Positions 46,752-57,600 of a stretch of 64,000 nt of DNA are shown here, in pieces. The notes under the pieces are model-generated. The model was not told the origin of the DNA. It ran no database searches and saw only the letters and a list, made by a program, of their open reading frames with translations. How positions within the stretch are numbered: position 1 is the stretch's first letter; each line of letters begins with the position of its first letter. A program made the translations under genes and the position numbers. The stretch is taken from positions 222,395 to 286,394 of the forward strand of contig JAALGZ010000047.1 in the NCBI GenBank assembly GCA_015227615.1. Reading direction: 5' to 3'. This DNA comes from Labyrinthula sp. Ha. Taxonomy: Eukaryota; Sar; Bigyra; Labyrinthulida; Labyrinthulaceae.

Positions 46752-47676
46752 CTAGTCTATTCTTCTCTTTCTTAAGAATTTCTTTGCATTCTTAGAAAGC
46801 AAACGATGTGCAACAATTTGATACTCTGATCCGTATTCGTATTCATCTTTCGATTCACAATCTCCCCTATCAAACTTACATGCACTATTATTACAAACAT
46901 TATCACAATATCCATCTCCCACATACTCCATTGGACAGTCCGTTTCTAAGCATGCAGCTGGATACCCTTCACAATCACCTCCATCTATCTCACAAGCGTC
47001 ATTAAAACAAGAATCCTCACAATGTCCATCACCAATAAAGTCTAGATTACAACCTGTAGCTTCACAAGCTGAAGGATCTTCCAACTCATAGAATTCAACA
47101 CCATCACAGTCTCCTTTATCAAATCCACAGGCTTCAATGTAACATGATCGCTGACATACACCATTTCCCAAACTATACTAAAGCAGAATAAAATACGTAC
47201 CTGCCAATTGGGCAACCACCTGCTGCACAAAGAAGTACATCTGGGATTGTCATACAATCCCCAGCATCAAATTTACATGCTTCATTGAAACATTCAATAC
47301 TACAAATTCCATCTCCTGCTCATTCAAATGGACAACCTGTTGCATAACAAGCTTCCAACTCTTCGTCGGTCGTGCAATCTCCCATGTCGTATCCACAAGC
47401 TTCAACATTACAGGATTCTGAACAGTGATTGTCATCCAAGCTAAAATTATTAACAGAACTAAAATACGTGGTAGTATCACATCCCTCCGATGCACAAAGA
47501 AGCACATCAGGAGTCGCTCCACAATTTCCATTATCAAATTCACACTCTTCATTGTAACATTCCGCACTACAATAACCGTTGCCTTGCCTCCCAAGTGAAC
47601 AACCGCTTTGAATACATTCATCAGACTGTTTGGCTATAGCTGAAGCGATGGCAACTGTATTTAGAAGAAACTTCAT
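46752..47676 (-). pseudogene. LNR protein gene E, orphan, with internal duplication and in-frame TGA
   Basis: Three exons (47468-47676, 47201-47440, 46752-47172) with introns of 27 nt (47441-47467) and 28 nt (47173-47200), both phase 2 and at the site seen in the other LNR genes. Signal peptide MKFLLNTVAIASAIA. The module 1-intron-module 2 segment occurs twice in tandem (PDVLLCASEGC and PDVLLCAAGGC mark the copies), so two LNR genes or gene parts appear joined; the CERTGC/DRIC module of the other genes is missing. A TGA at 47320-47322 sits where paralogues have W before GDG. The frame beyond it is otherwise fully open with all cysteines kept, so the break is recent, read through, or a base error. 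The C-terminal tail (EYEYGSEY..., basic end KKFLRKRRID) resembles LNR D. No protease partner lies upstream. Confidence 0.65.
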
Positions 47677-48722
47677 TTCAAATATTATTTAATAAGTATT
47701 TTGGTTTACTTCAACATTTTTCGAGTTTCTTGTGTTGAACTCTACAATACAGTAAACTGATCCTTCTCCTTTTCCGAGGTTGCTAAATTACTTTATATCT
47801 TGAAATGTATTAATTAGTAAACCTATGTCTTATACCCAACCCTTCAATATATTTTAGTGGGAACATTATGCAGTAGCATGTAAACTCTTCCATATAGTTT
47901 TAGTACCTTACTAGATTTTCTTCCCGAGACAATGTAAAGTCTCATAAGGAATCTAATAGCTCGTTTCAATTATTCTTATTCTTAGGCTATCAAGTGGGAA
48001 TAATTTCGACAACGAGACAAGAATGAGATAATAATACTAAACGAGAAAAATTATCCCTTCTCAGATTTACAAGAATTTAGTAAATTAACTGTACCGAAAA
48101 TTGTTGGAATAGTTTAAATTAGATGTCCTTCACACGAATTCATAAAACCCGCTTCTTTCATAAATGTTCCGTTAGATAGCTGCACTAAATTCCACAATAT
48201 GGAATTACCAAGGGTATCCACAGGAATAGGAAGTAGAAACTGTAGCCACTGAAACTCTTCTATCGTATTGTGAGTTAAGAGATAGAAAACTATTAAGTTA
48301 CCCTTTAGATTTATATAATCTATGATAAAGGAAAGAAATCCACTATGAAGAAAATTCTAGGGTTTAGAGAGTCTTAAAATACTTGTCTATACTTCTTGTC
48401 ACTCCTGTCCAACTAGCTAGACGAAAGTATGGTATAAAATTGAGCTCTTGATTATTTTGAGTGAACATTAAAATCTGTTTTATGCCAGTTAGGGGCGAGA
48501 ACTTAAGAACCTATTTCCCATATAAGTCTTGAGTTAAGTGAAGGGAAAGTACAATGCGACAGACCGAATGGAAAGTGTGTAAATGATGTGCTTTCTTGTA
48601 CTCAGATATACCTACCAAAACTTCAATAATAATGAACGATTAAGCTTATCTACTTAAGATTTCAGTTAAATAAAGTAACTTCTTACGGTATAACTAAACA
48701 CTTGTATGTTTAATTGTTTTTA
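47677..48722. other. Spacer between LNR genes E and D
   Basis: About 1.05 kb. It should hold the E promoter and the D 3' end. In the four pairs a metzincin gene starts about 550-590 bp from the LNR start codon; here there is none, and no remnant of its conserved propeptide DNA is visible. Confidence 0.5.
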
Positions 48723-49656
48723 CTAATTCTTTACTTTATGACCTAGGAGTACCTTTGCTGCTCTGGAGAGAACATGAACTTTATTAAGCTCATACTCTGA
48801 GCCATATTCATACTCTTCTTCCGAATCTAACTCTGATTCGTATTCATATTCTTCTACTGATTCATATTCTTCTTCCGAATCTAACTCTGATTCGTATTCA
48901 TATTCTTCTTCTGATTCGTACTCTTCTTCCGAATCTAACTCTGATCCGTATTCATATTCTTCTGATTCATACTCTGGATCGTCTTGGCCTTCACAGTCCC
49001 CCTGATCAAATCCACATTGAGAGTTGTCACAAGCGTAGTCACAAATTTCATCTCCAAGATACTCCATAGGACAGTAGGTATCAACACAGGCAGCTGGGAA
49101 TCCTTCACAGTCACCTCCATCTGTCTCGCAAGCATCATTAAAACATAAATTATCACACAGTCCATCACCAACATAGCTCAAATTGCACCCTATAGCTTCA
49201 CATGCAACTGGATCTTCAAGCTCGTACAATGTTCCATTTGCAACGCAATCACCACCATCAAATTCACATTCGTCATTATTACAATCTTGGTCACAAATGC
49301 GATCATGTAGATATTTAGATTTACATCCAGTGAGTGTGCAGTTATTTACTTCACAATCCCCCTTATCGAATCCACATGCTTCAGTATTGCATAAGTCAGA
49401 ACAAACTCCATTTCCCAAACTAAACTAAGATGTGGAAAGAATGGTACCCGTAAGTACTGCATGCACTAGCTGCGCAAGCAAACACATCTGGAACTCCATC
49501 ACAATCACCAGAATCATAATCACAAGCTTCATTGAAACACTCTGAATCACAATAATTATCGCCTACCCAACCAGAAGAACACCCAGCTTCAATACATTCT
49601 TCCGATTGTTGGGCATTTACAAAAACTATGCCAAACGTACTTAAAAAAAGTTTCAT
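48723..49656 (-). CDS. Secreted LNR protein with acidic repeat tail, pair D
   Basis: Two exons (49448-49656 and 48723-49419) with a 28-nt phase-2 intron at 49420-49447 (donor GTACC, acceptor TTTAG). Spliced length is 906 nt, 301 residues. Signal peptide MKLFLSTFGIVFVNA, five LNR modules (module 1 SGWVGDNYCDSEC; last CDNSQCGFDQGDC), then a very acidic Glu/Asp/Ser/Tyr tail made of an 18-residue repeat (ELDSEEEYESEEEYEYES type) and a short basic end (LSRAAKVLLGHKVKN). Only LNR E shares this tail type, without the repeat expansion. The tail could bind calcium or be modified on Tyr/Ser; this is inference. Divergent from metzincin D. Confidence 0.88.
48815..48965 (-). repeat. 54-bp tandem repeat encoding the acidic tail
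   Basis: About 2.7 copies of a 54-bp unit (18 codons); the word CCGAATCTAACTCTGAT recurs at 48821, 48875 and 48929 on the plus strand. It lies within the last exon of LNR D and is likely to vary in copy number. Confidence 0.85.
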
Positions 49657-50228
49657 TTAGAATATAATATTTTAGAATATACAATTTGATATATTGAAAC
49701 ACTTTTCCACCTATATATGTTGCTTTTCCTCAGTCTCAAGATACAGTTATTATGGACTTATACTTGCCCGTGTCCTTGACTTTGTCCCTGTATTAATTAT
49801 TATTTCTTATTAACCAGGTACCAAATACTGAACCATTCGACTTTATTAAACAGGAACATAACGCAGTTGTAAATGAAACTCTTCCGGGCAATAAAACTGC
49901 CTTACCGAAATAAATAGTATAATTCTAAACATGAGACTTTTTATTTTCTCACGTTTCTTTTATCTCATTTTTTTTTCTTGCTTATGAGTTAGGAAGATCC
50001 TTATATTGAGATAGAACCGGGAAAAAAGTTAAGCAAGGAAATAGGTTATGTTTTTTCCGAAGCTCAAAGAAGGGGTACAATAAAAATCCTAAAGGATCTT
50101 GGCGCAGTTTCTATTCTTGTCCTTCATAAGCGTTTTTGCGAAATATCTCCTTGGAAGGGGTGAACAGTTTATGTTTTCAATGCTTTTGAGTTACTAAATA
50201 TATTGAAAGGATAAAAAACAAATCTAAC
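49657..50228. promoter_or_regulatory. Bidirectional promoter region, pair D
   Basis: A 572-bp spacer between divergent start codons. I do not see the pair B palindrome here. The last bases before the metzincin ATG (AATCTAACATG) match copy B (AGTCTAACATG). Confidence 0.4.
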
Positions 50229-52325
50229 ATGTACAAAATTGGGCTTTTAATTGGTGCTGTGAGTTTGACCACGGCAAAAACTCTTGAGCAACCTGTGGAC
50301 TTATGGAGTTTTGATGTTAAAGAGGCAACTACACTAAGGAATAGACGTTTGGATGGAGTGACTGGAAAGTCTTTCTTGGAATTGAAGTCATCCCTTTCTG
50401 AGCTTCCTTCCATCTTGAGTAAGACTTCATCTATTAACCTTCCACTTTCGGAAGATGAGAGTTTAAGTTGTAAGATATCTGAAGGGAATAGAGCAGTTTC
50501 AAGTGTGTTGAGTGAAAAGTTTCCTTCTCTTCACTTTTATTCTGGAACTTGTGGTGAAGTTACTTCTGGAGATATTCAACAACTTGAACTTATTTTTAAC
50601 TCTGCTGAAGATCAAGTTGATAGTTTTTCAGCAACAATAACTTCACAAAGTAGAAATTTTTATATTGATTCTGCTGAACGTGGATCAAAAAAGTATGTTT
50701 TATACAATACAAAAACTGCAAGAGGAGAAATGATGGACAATGGACACTATCATATGGAAGATAAAGTTGTATTTAATAAAGAAGTTTTTAGTAAAGAATT
50801 GAAAAAAGTAGCAAAGTCAAGAGACTTGGAAGGTTTTGATGCTGATAAATTAGCTGAAGAGTTTGCAAGAGTAGCTGAAGAAAAAAGAGAAATGCAATCT
50901 TCAACAACAGGATATATATTTAAGATCGCGTTTCTTGCAAGTCAACAATACTCTGATTATCATGGAGCAACTCGTGAATCAGTATTTTCTGCTTTGGCAA
51001 CTATGCTTTCAAGAGTAAATGGAATTTATGCAAGAGAATTTGGCGCTTTCTTTGAGTTTGTAGATAATCAAGATCTTGGAATTTGTCTTCCAGGAACTCA
51101 AGAAAGTCCAGAAAGAAGAAGAATATGTAGATTTGTTCCAAACACATCTGATTTATTAGATCAAGGTGGTGGACTCTTAACTCAACTAGGAATAGAATCT
51201 TCTTCTTATGATATTGGTCATTTTGTTTCTACAGCAGGTGGTGGAGTTGCTTATTATCCAAGTTTATGTCAAGCAAATAAAGCTGGTGGAACAACTGGTT
51301 CAGCTTCTCCTGAAAATGATGTCTTTGCAGTTGATTATGTTTCTCATGAAATTGGTCACCAATTTTTTGGTGCACATAGTTTTAGAGATTGTAGTGGAGA
51401 TGGAGGAAATCTTATGCCTGAAGGAGCAGCAGAACCAGGTGGAGGAACAAGTATTATGGGATATGCTGGAATTTGTGGATCAAATGATATTCAAGCAACT
51501 TCTGATCCTTATTTTAACTCTGCACAGTTAAATCCTATGTATGACTATATATTATCTGTTGTTGAAGATGGTGTTTGTGGACAGAGTTTTGAAGTAGTTG
51601 ATCCTGAAGTAACTATTTCTCCACTTGTAGCTGTTCAATCTACTTGTACTGTTCCAATTGGAAATGGTTTTCAGCTTAATGCTTTAGGAGTAAGTGGAGA
51701 AGGTTTCTTTTCTTGGGATAGAGTAGATCTTGGGTATGAAGACTTGGACAGTTCTACTTTAGGAAGATTTAGATCCTGGAAACCAACTAAATCTGTTTCA
51801 AGATATTTTCCAAACCTTCATTTTTTAACTTATCCTGAAACTAGTCATAGAGATTGGGAAGAACTTCCTTCTATTGCAAGAACTATGACTATGAGATTTA
51901 CTGAAAGAACTTTATATGATACAACTAAAGTAGAAACTGAATTTTCCGCTGGTATTGTTGGACAATTTCAAACTGCTGATGTTGAGGTTGAGTTTGTAAC
52001 TTCTGTTGATCCACTTATTGTAGACTTTTCAGCAATTGGTTCTTCTATTTCTGCAGGTGAAACTATTTCTGTATCTTATAGTGGTGATACTTCTGTTGAT
52101 ACTGTTCAATTCTATGCGGCTTTAAATATACTTAAAGCTGTAGATGTGTTTGATTACGAAACAGATATTGTTGAACTTGATTGGGTTTTAGTTGGTGAAG
52201 GAAGTTCAGGAACTGCTAATATAAATATTCCGGAAACATTAACAGGAGAAGTTATCATTGTTGCAAGAGTTGGAAATGACATGTGTTTTTACTTTGATGT
52301 AACTACTAGTGTAACAGTTCTTTAG
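50229..52325 (+). CDS. Secreted M12B/reprolysin-like metzincin, copy D
   Basis: 698 residues, intronless. Signal peptide about 1-17 (MYKIGLLIGAVSLTTAK), RNRR at 37-40, propeptide-like region, catalytic domain about 225-448 with the complete metzincin motif HEIGHQFFGAH (H373, E374, H377, G381, H383) and Met-turn TSIMGYAG (M410), then a C-terminal beta-rich domain. The sequence around the Met-turn (EPGGGTSIMGYAGICG, then DPYFNSAQL) is the closest of the four to bacterial and protist reprolysin-like proteases. Codon choice is strongly restricted to A/T-ending codons along the whole gene, unlike the catalytic cores of A, B and C, which suggests it is the most highly expressed or best maintained copy. 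It pairs with the acidic-tailed LNR D. Confidence 0.92.
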   Translation: MYKIGLLIGAVSLTTAKTLEQPVDLWSFDVKEATTLRNRRLDGVTGKSFLELKSSLSELPSILSKTSSINLPLSEDESLSCKISEGNRAVSSVLSEKFPSLHFYSGTCGEVTSGDIQQLELIFNSAEDQVDSFSATITSQSRNFYIDSAERGSKKYVLYNTKTARGEMMDNGHYHMEDKVVFNKEVFSKELKKVAKSRDLEGFDADKLAEEFARVAEEKREMQSSTTGYIFKIAFLASQQYSDYHGATRESVFSALATMLSRVNGIYAREFGAFFEFVDNQDLGICLPGTQESPERRRICRFVPNTSDLLDQGGGLLTQLGIESSSYDIGHFVSTAGGGVAYYPSLCQANKAGGTTGSASPENDVFAVDYVSHEIGHQFFGAHSFRDCSGDGGNLMPEGAAEPGGGTSIMGYAGICGSNDIQATSDPYFNSAQLNPMYDYILSVVEDGVCGQSFEVVDPEVTISPLVAVQSTCTVPIGNGFQLNALGVSGEGFFSWDRVDLGYEDLDSSTLGRFRSWKPTKSVSRYFPNLHFLTYPETSHRDWEELPSIARTMTMRFTERTLYDTTKVETEFSAGIVGQFQTADVEVEFVTSVDPLIVDFSAIGSSISAGETISVSYSGDTSVDTVQFYAALNILKAVDVFDYETDIVELDWVLVGEGSSGTANINIPETLTGEVIIVARVGNDMCFYFDVTTSVTVL

Positions 52326-55300
52326 AGCTAAACTAAGGTTGATAAATTAGATATATTATCATTTGCGCCTTTTATTCATAATTAACTCACTGTAAATGGA
52401 CTGAAGAACATGTTCTCTATAGTTAGGGAGAGCAGGTTTCTTGATGTTGAATTCTTCTGCTCAGTGAGTGGAGTTCACACTTTGAAAACTGCTAGCCTCT
52501 ACGGCTGTATACTCTAAGAAAGGTGGTTCATATCTTCTGACACAAAATTAACTATTGGGTATGTAACTTGGATACAATAAATATGGCTTCCGAATTTTTA
52601 AGAGCTCATTCTATATAGTCAATAAAGTTAGATAGGCGACTCATCAAGGCATTATGGGTAAGGAACTTAGCTTTGAATGATTGGTTCCGTGAAGTATTAG
52701 TAGTTCAAGTTTTCAGTGCCATGAAAAAAAAATGCTGCGGGGTTGGTTTAGTGGGTTCAAGTCGCACAGGATGCAAAAAAGGACTTTGTGTCAGTAATGC
52801 GCTCCGTGTAAGACCTAAGGATTTCCAACCTCCAAGTAGGCCTCCCCCAAAAAAATAGATAGGGCTCCGATCAAGCCAAAGCACACATATCAACTCGGCA
52901 AACACTTTAAAAATTCGCGTGACAGACTTAAATACCCAGAGTCTAACAGCTGGGTATTGAGTGGAAGGTGATGGCTTTCGAGGATGTCGAATAATAATAA
53001 CAAAAATTTGACTAAGAATAAGGAAAAAATATGTTTGATAACGGAGAAATGTTACAGGAAAATCTTTCAGAGAGCGTCCTGGACTGTAGACGCGGTATTA
53101 ATGGACTACCACACCCTATGACTCTTCATGAAGTGGGGAAAATCATTGTATGTTGTTGGACATGGTTGATCTTACTCAAGACAACCTGAACGGTCTAAAA
53201 TAACGCCTCATTTTAATATTTTGACTAAACTTATTACCGATTAAAAAAGTTATGAGAAAACCCCTAGAAGGACTTACGGAAAACACCAGAGTAGCTCACC
53301 AGGTTATAAAATGATTATTTATGGAGGCCGCTGAGCAGTCTGCTCGTCTAGCAACGTTCGTAGAGCAACGACCTATTTCAAGGATGAGTTGTGTCTCCAA
53401 TGCCAGAGACAGAATGTTGTTTCCCAGTTTTACTTTGAAATCAAGATCACCCCAAACATTAATCAACATCTACACCCTATGCACTCGATATGGATTGCTA
53501 GACTACACAAATTTCCTGAAGCAGCTAGAAGATAATGACGTAAAGAGGAAAAAGAAGAGATGAATTTTCCCTTAATAGCGGATGTTGACATTCAACTAGG
53601 TAAAAACCAAGGACCTAACGAGCGTAACAAAAATTTTTCTGTTCGACGAGTTATGAATTGGAAGAAAGTACCTGAATAAGTACTTCATTATCACCTGTAG
53701 AAAATTAATCAGCTTTTGGCAATAGGTAAGATTGAATCCAGGAAGTATAAAACATAATAATCACTAGAAGGTCTTAGCTAAGAATGAACAGGGCCTTCAA
53801 GGACTAATCAACAATGATTATTGAAAATATTCGAACTGAATGGTGACAGCAATGGCTAAATAAACCACAAGGTACATTAGACTACAGAAGAATAGAAATC
53901 AGGTTCATCAGCAGCTACAGAATAGCTTCATTTAAACCCTGAGTAACAGGAGATGTGTTGAGCCTTAAGCAAGAGAATGGTGAACAATTGGATTTAAAAC
54001 CCATGACCAAAATGTAGGAAACGAGACTTTGCGATTATGCAATTTCATTCCAAGATTCCGCCAAACTTATCAATAAAACGATGAGAAAAGTGATACATGA
54101 AACAGAAGCAATAAATTCTAGGAAATAAAGCTCCAAATGCAAAGTACACGTACTGGAGCAATAGCTAAAATATAGATATACTAGAACAAGAAACAGCAGA
54201 AAGATATAATATTCTTTTCTGCAAAGTAGCACTGAAACATTGAAGTAGATGCGATGTTATACTATGCTCTGAAATACAACTGAAGTTTCAAAATAACAAT
54301 AGCGGAGAAGCCGACAACACAATGAAAATCTCAGTAAATGGAAAGCAAGAAAGCCAAAATTAAGCAATGAAGGCAGTGGACATACCATTGACACAAAATA
54401 AAAGCAAACAATCAGGCAGCATATATATTTTCAATGAAAATGTACCAGCAATGTGACCTAAACAACCTAACATGCTAATAGTGGGACTCCATCATAGATT
54501 GAAGAATTTACATCTAGATCAAATAATAGGAAGCCAAGGCATTGCAAGAGGCTATTGAAAAAATTAACTAACTATCAAAATCCTATAAAATAGTAAAGTA
54601 CCAAGGGGAGAAAATGTTTAAAATGAAATCACAGGACATTGACAATGCTTCCAAACAAGATCTACAATATTGTCATCAATTTTTCAGAACAGGAAAAGTG
54701 AATAACAAAGAGAATGAAATACTCTGTAGCATGTAGATTTTTTTACAAGGTTAATGCTCGAGGTACGAAACAGGAAACCCTCGTGGCAGAATTATTCCAA
54801 ATATATAATATTCAAGCTCTTGACGAGATATGTTAATAAGGAAATTCAGTCGCTTGTGGAAAAATTTCCTTCGTACCAGTCAAAATTCATAAGTGGAAAC
54901 TTGGCACTCAATACAACAGAAGTATTGAAGAGAATCTCTCTTAATAGTATTAGCAAAACCTGGATTTTTTAGTACTTTTGTGTACTTATCCAAAGCTTTC
55001 TACTCTATATTATATCAAGTTACATAAATATATTTCTCTAAGCATAACCTCTCTTGAGGTATAAAAAGCGAATAATATACCTATACAGAAGACCAAAATC
55101 TAGGATCATATATAGGGATTACAGCTTAGTACATGTAAATATAAGTGTGTTACGGTAGGAGATTAATTATAGCCACTGTTGTTTAATACTTTTTGGAGAG
55201 TTAATGCTCATAAAGCAGAAATCGATAATTTAAAAAAATCTGCTATTGTGAACAATTCATTTAGCTGGTAGTTTTGACGGTTGAAGTTGTTGTCTTCATT

Positions 55301-57600
55301 AAATATTAATCAAAGTTTCCCACCACCATATAATAACTTAAGAAATCTCAGTATATAAGAGATCTTCAAGGTAAGTTAGAAAAGGAAAAAACAATGAAAA
55401 TAGATAAGAAGCTTAACATCACCGGCTAAATATTCAAAGAAATCACCGTAGAGATTTTCCGTGGTTGGTAATATGAATGATGTAACTATCAATTTGAAAA
55501 TAGGCTGGAAAAGACTGTCACAGTGCCTGAAATTTTTAAAAAGATTATGACTGGCGATGAACAAGTATTTTTAAATTTTCATACAGTAGAAACGAAGCTG
55601 TTGAACTCTCAAGATAAACTATGCCCGGCATCTATCTGAAACATATTAAGATTGAAGATTTTAATTTTCTTAGTTAAGATAAAGTCAATGCTACTACTAA
55701 TGACTCGTCAAATAACACTATACTAAATGATGTTCAATAAAGCATAAATATATTTGGACATTGTCGTGAATTCACTTATAGCTGACTTTATAAAAAGAGA
55801 AGTAAGATCGATGTTGCGAGGTCAATGGTCCTAGGTTTAGATTCATATAATATAAAAAACTTGAATTTCACAGCCAAAATGAAAATGCATATAAAAACGT
55901 TCCTAGCAAGTTAAAAAGTATATATAGAGAGAGAGAGAAAAAGTTGTAGTCAAAAGAAACTCGCAGTAAATGACACCGAATTCCAGATAAGTAAAATTAC
56001 GAAGCAGAGAGCATCCAAGTAAATGCTAAACATGCTCGGGATAACATAGAAATGTCAACACATGAAAGTACGACTTCCATTGAGATCTTACTCACAGTTA
56101 GATGAATAAACAAAAAAGGAACGCGCATCGTTAGGAAGGCAGCAAAAGTTTCGCATGATCGAGCTCCATCATTTTAACCTTCTACTGGATATTAATCTTA
56201 GGCAGACTATTCTGCTATCTAGGTCATCCTAAAAATCTATTAGAGATACTGGGAAATTTCCTCCACTCATTCACTTATAAATTATCTTTTAAGGAGAAGG
56301 TTTTTACCAACTTATGAAAAATTTCATATTTCAAATTTAGTTATAACCTCTTCAATTTGTGGAACTTCTTAAATAAGAAGCATTTCAACCTAAAACGGTT
56401 GGATAGCAGCCAGACAAAACCATACAAAAAAAATAAAAACATCCACTAAGACACTATGTTAAGTAAGCGATATCCCAAGAGCAGCAAAGCTAAGGCAGTC
56501 ATCCATTCCCAAGATAGCAAATAAGCCTCAAATCATAAGCTTTTTCAAACACATAAATGCTGAAAATATATCAGGCAATGGAGTAAATAATTTAATTAAA
56601 AGAAACTAAAGACAGCCAGAATATTAGAGTCCGTGGAAACCACCTAATATATATTTAAGAAATGGCTAATCATCCGTATAGACTACTTCGAAGTCCCCAT
56701 TTGGGTCTTCAAGACGTAGTGATACCTCCTCTATTTTTCACTCTTTTGCAATCATATGTATATATATATATATATTAATTCCGAATCAATTCGTTTAAAG
56801 CTTTGAGAAATTAGTGTTGTGATATTTTAAATAACATGGTCTAGCTCTATCAGTAATGCAACAGAGATAAAATATTGGAGATGAGGCCACTATAATCCAC
56901 AAGAAACGAAGTTTGACACCTGACAGGGGTAAGACAAAGCCCCGGCAAGAACAAGTCAGTTGCTAATGTAATAATTTATTAACATAAAACAACGACATTA
57001 GTAGAGATTAAGACATGTGGCTTCTGAAGTTTAGAACAATTATCTTCACTGGAAGCCTCACTATAATAATATAATAAGTAAAGAATTGTACAAACTCTAT
57101 GCATAAGATATTCAAAAGGTTGATTGATGTACTCTTATCATATAGTTACAACCTTAGTTAAAAGTTAACAATAATTTTTATCATTTTGGCTCCCACATAA
57201 AGAACTCAACTCAAATATATATATATATTTATTTTAGGGATTGGTATTATTCACTGGTAGTAACCACCAATGTCTTTAGCAAAATATTAAAATTACCTTA
57301 ATACCATTTGTTCTTACTTATATTTGCCCAAGATGTGATGTGTTAAAAAGAATAAAGGTAAAGATAGTTCCCTCCGTAAGTATTCTTCCATTAAGAATTT
57401 ACCCCATATATTCTTTTTTTTATCACTTTGAATATTCTATGTATAAGTGAGAGAAAAGAAAAGGCGTATACTAAGTAAAATTTTAGATTATTAGCAAGAA
57501 AAGAGCAGAAGCTTAAATTTCAAGTTTAGAGTTTTAAATTTATATAAACATTGTCTTCTAAATCGCAGTAGTTGATAAGATACGATTCAATGAATAATTT
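52326..57600. other. Gene-poor interval before the gypsy-type element
   Basis: No gene supported. About 52.7-53.6 kb is richer in G+C than its surroundings, with several interrupted protein-like frames; about 53.5-57 kb is A-rich on the plus strand. Both look like old decayed element DNA, but I recognise no domain. TA-type simple repeats occur at about 56755-56775 and 57215-57230. Confidence 0.4.

Noticed and set aside
47320-47322. TGA reassigned to tryptophan
   Set aside because: About forty Trp codons in the four metzincins are all TGG, none is an internal TGA, and metzincin A appears to stop at TGA; one TGA in gene E is better explained locally.
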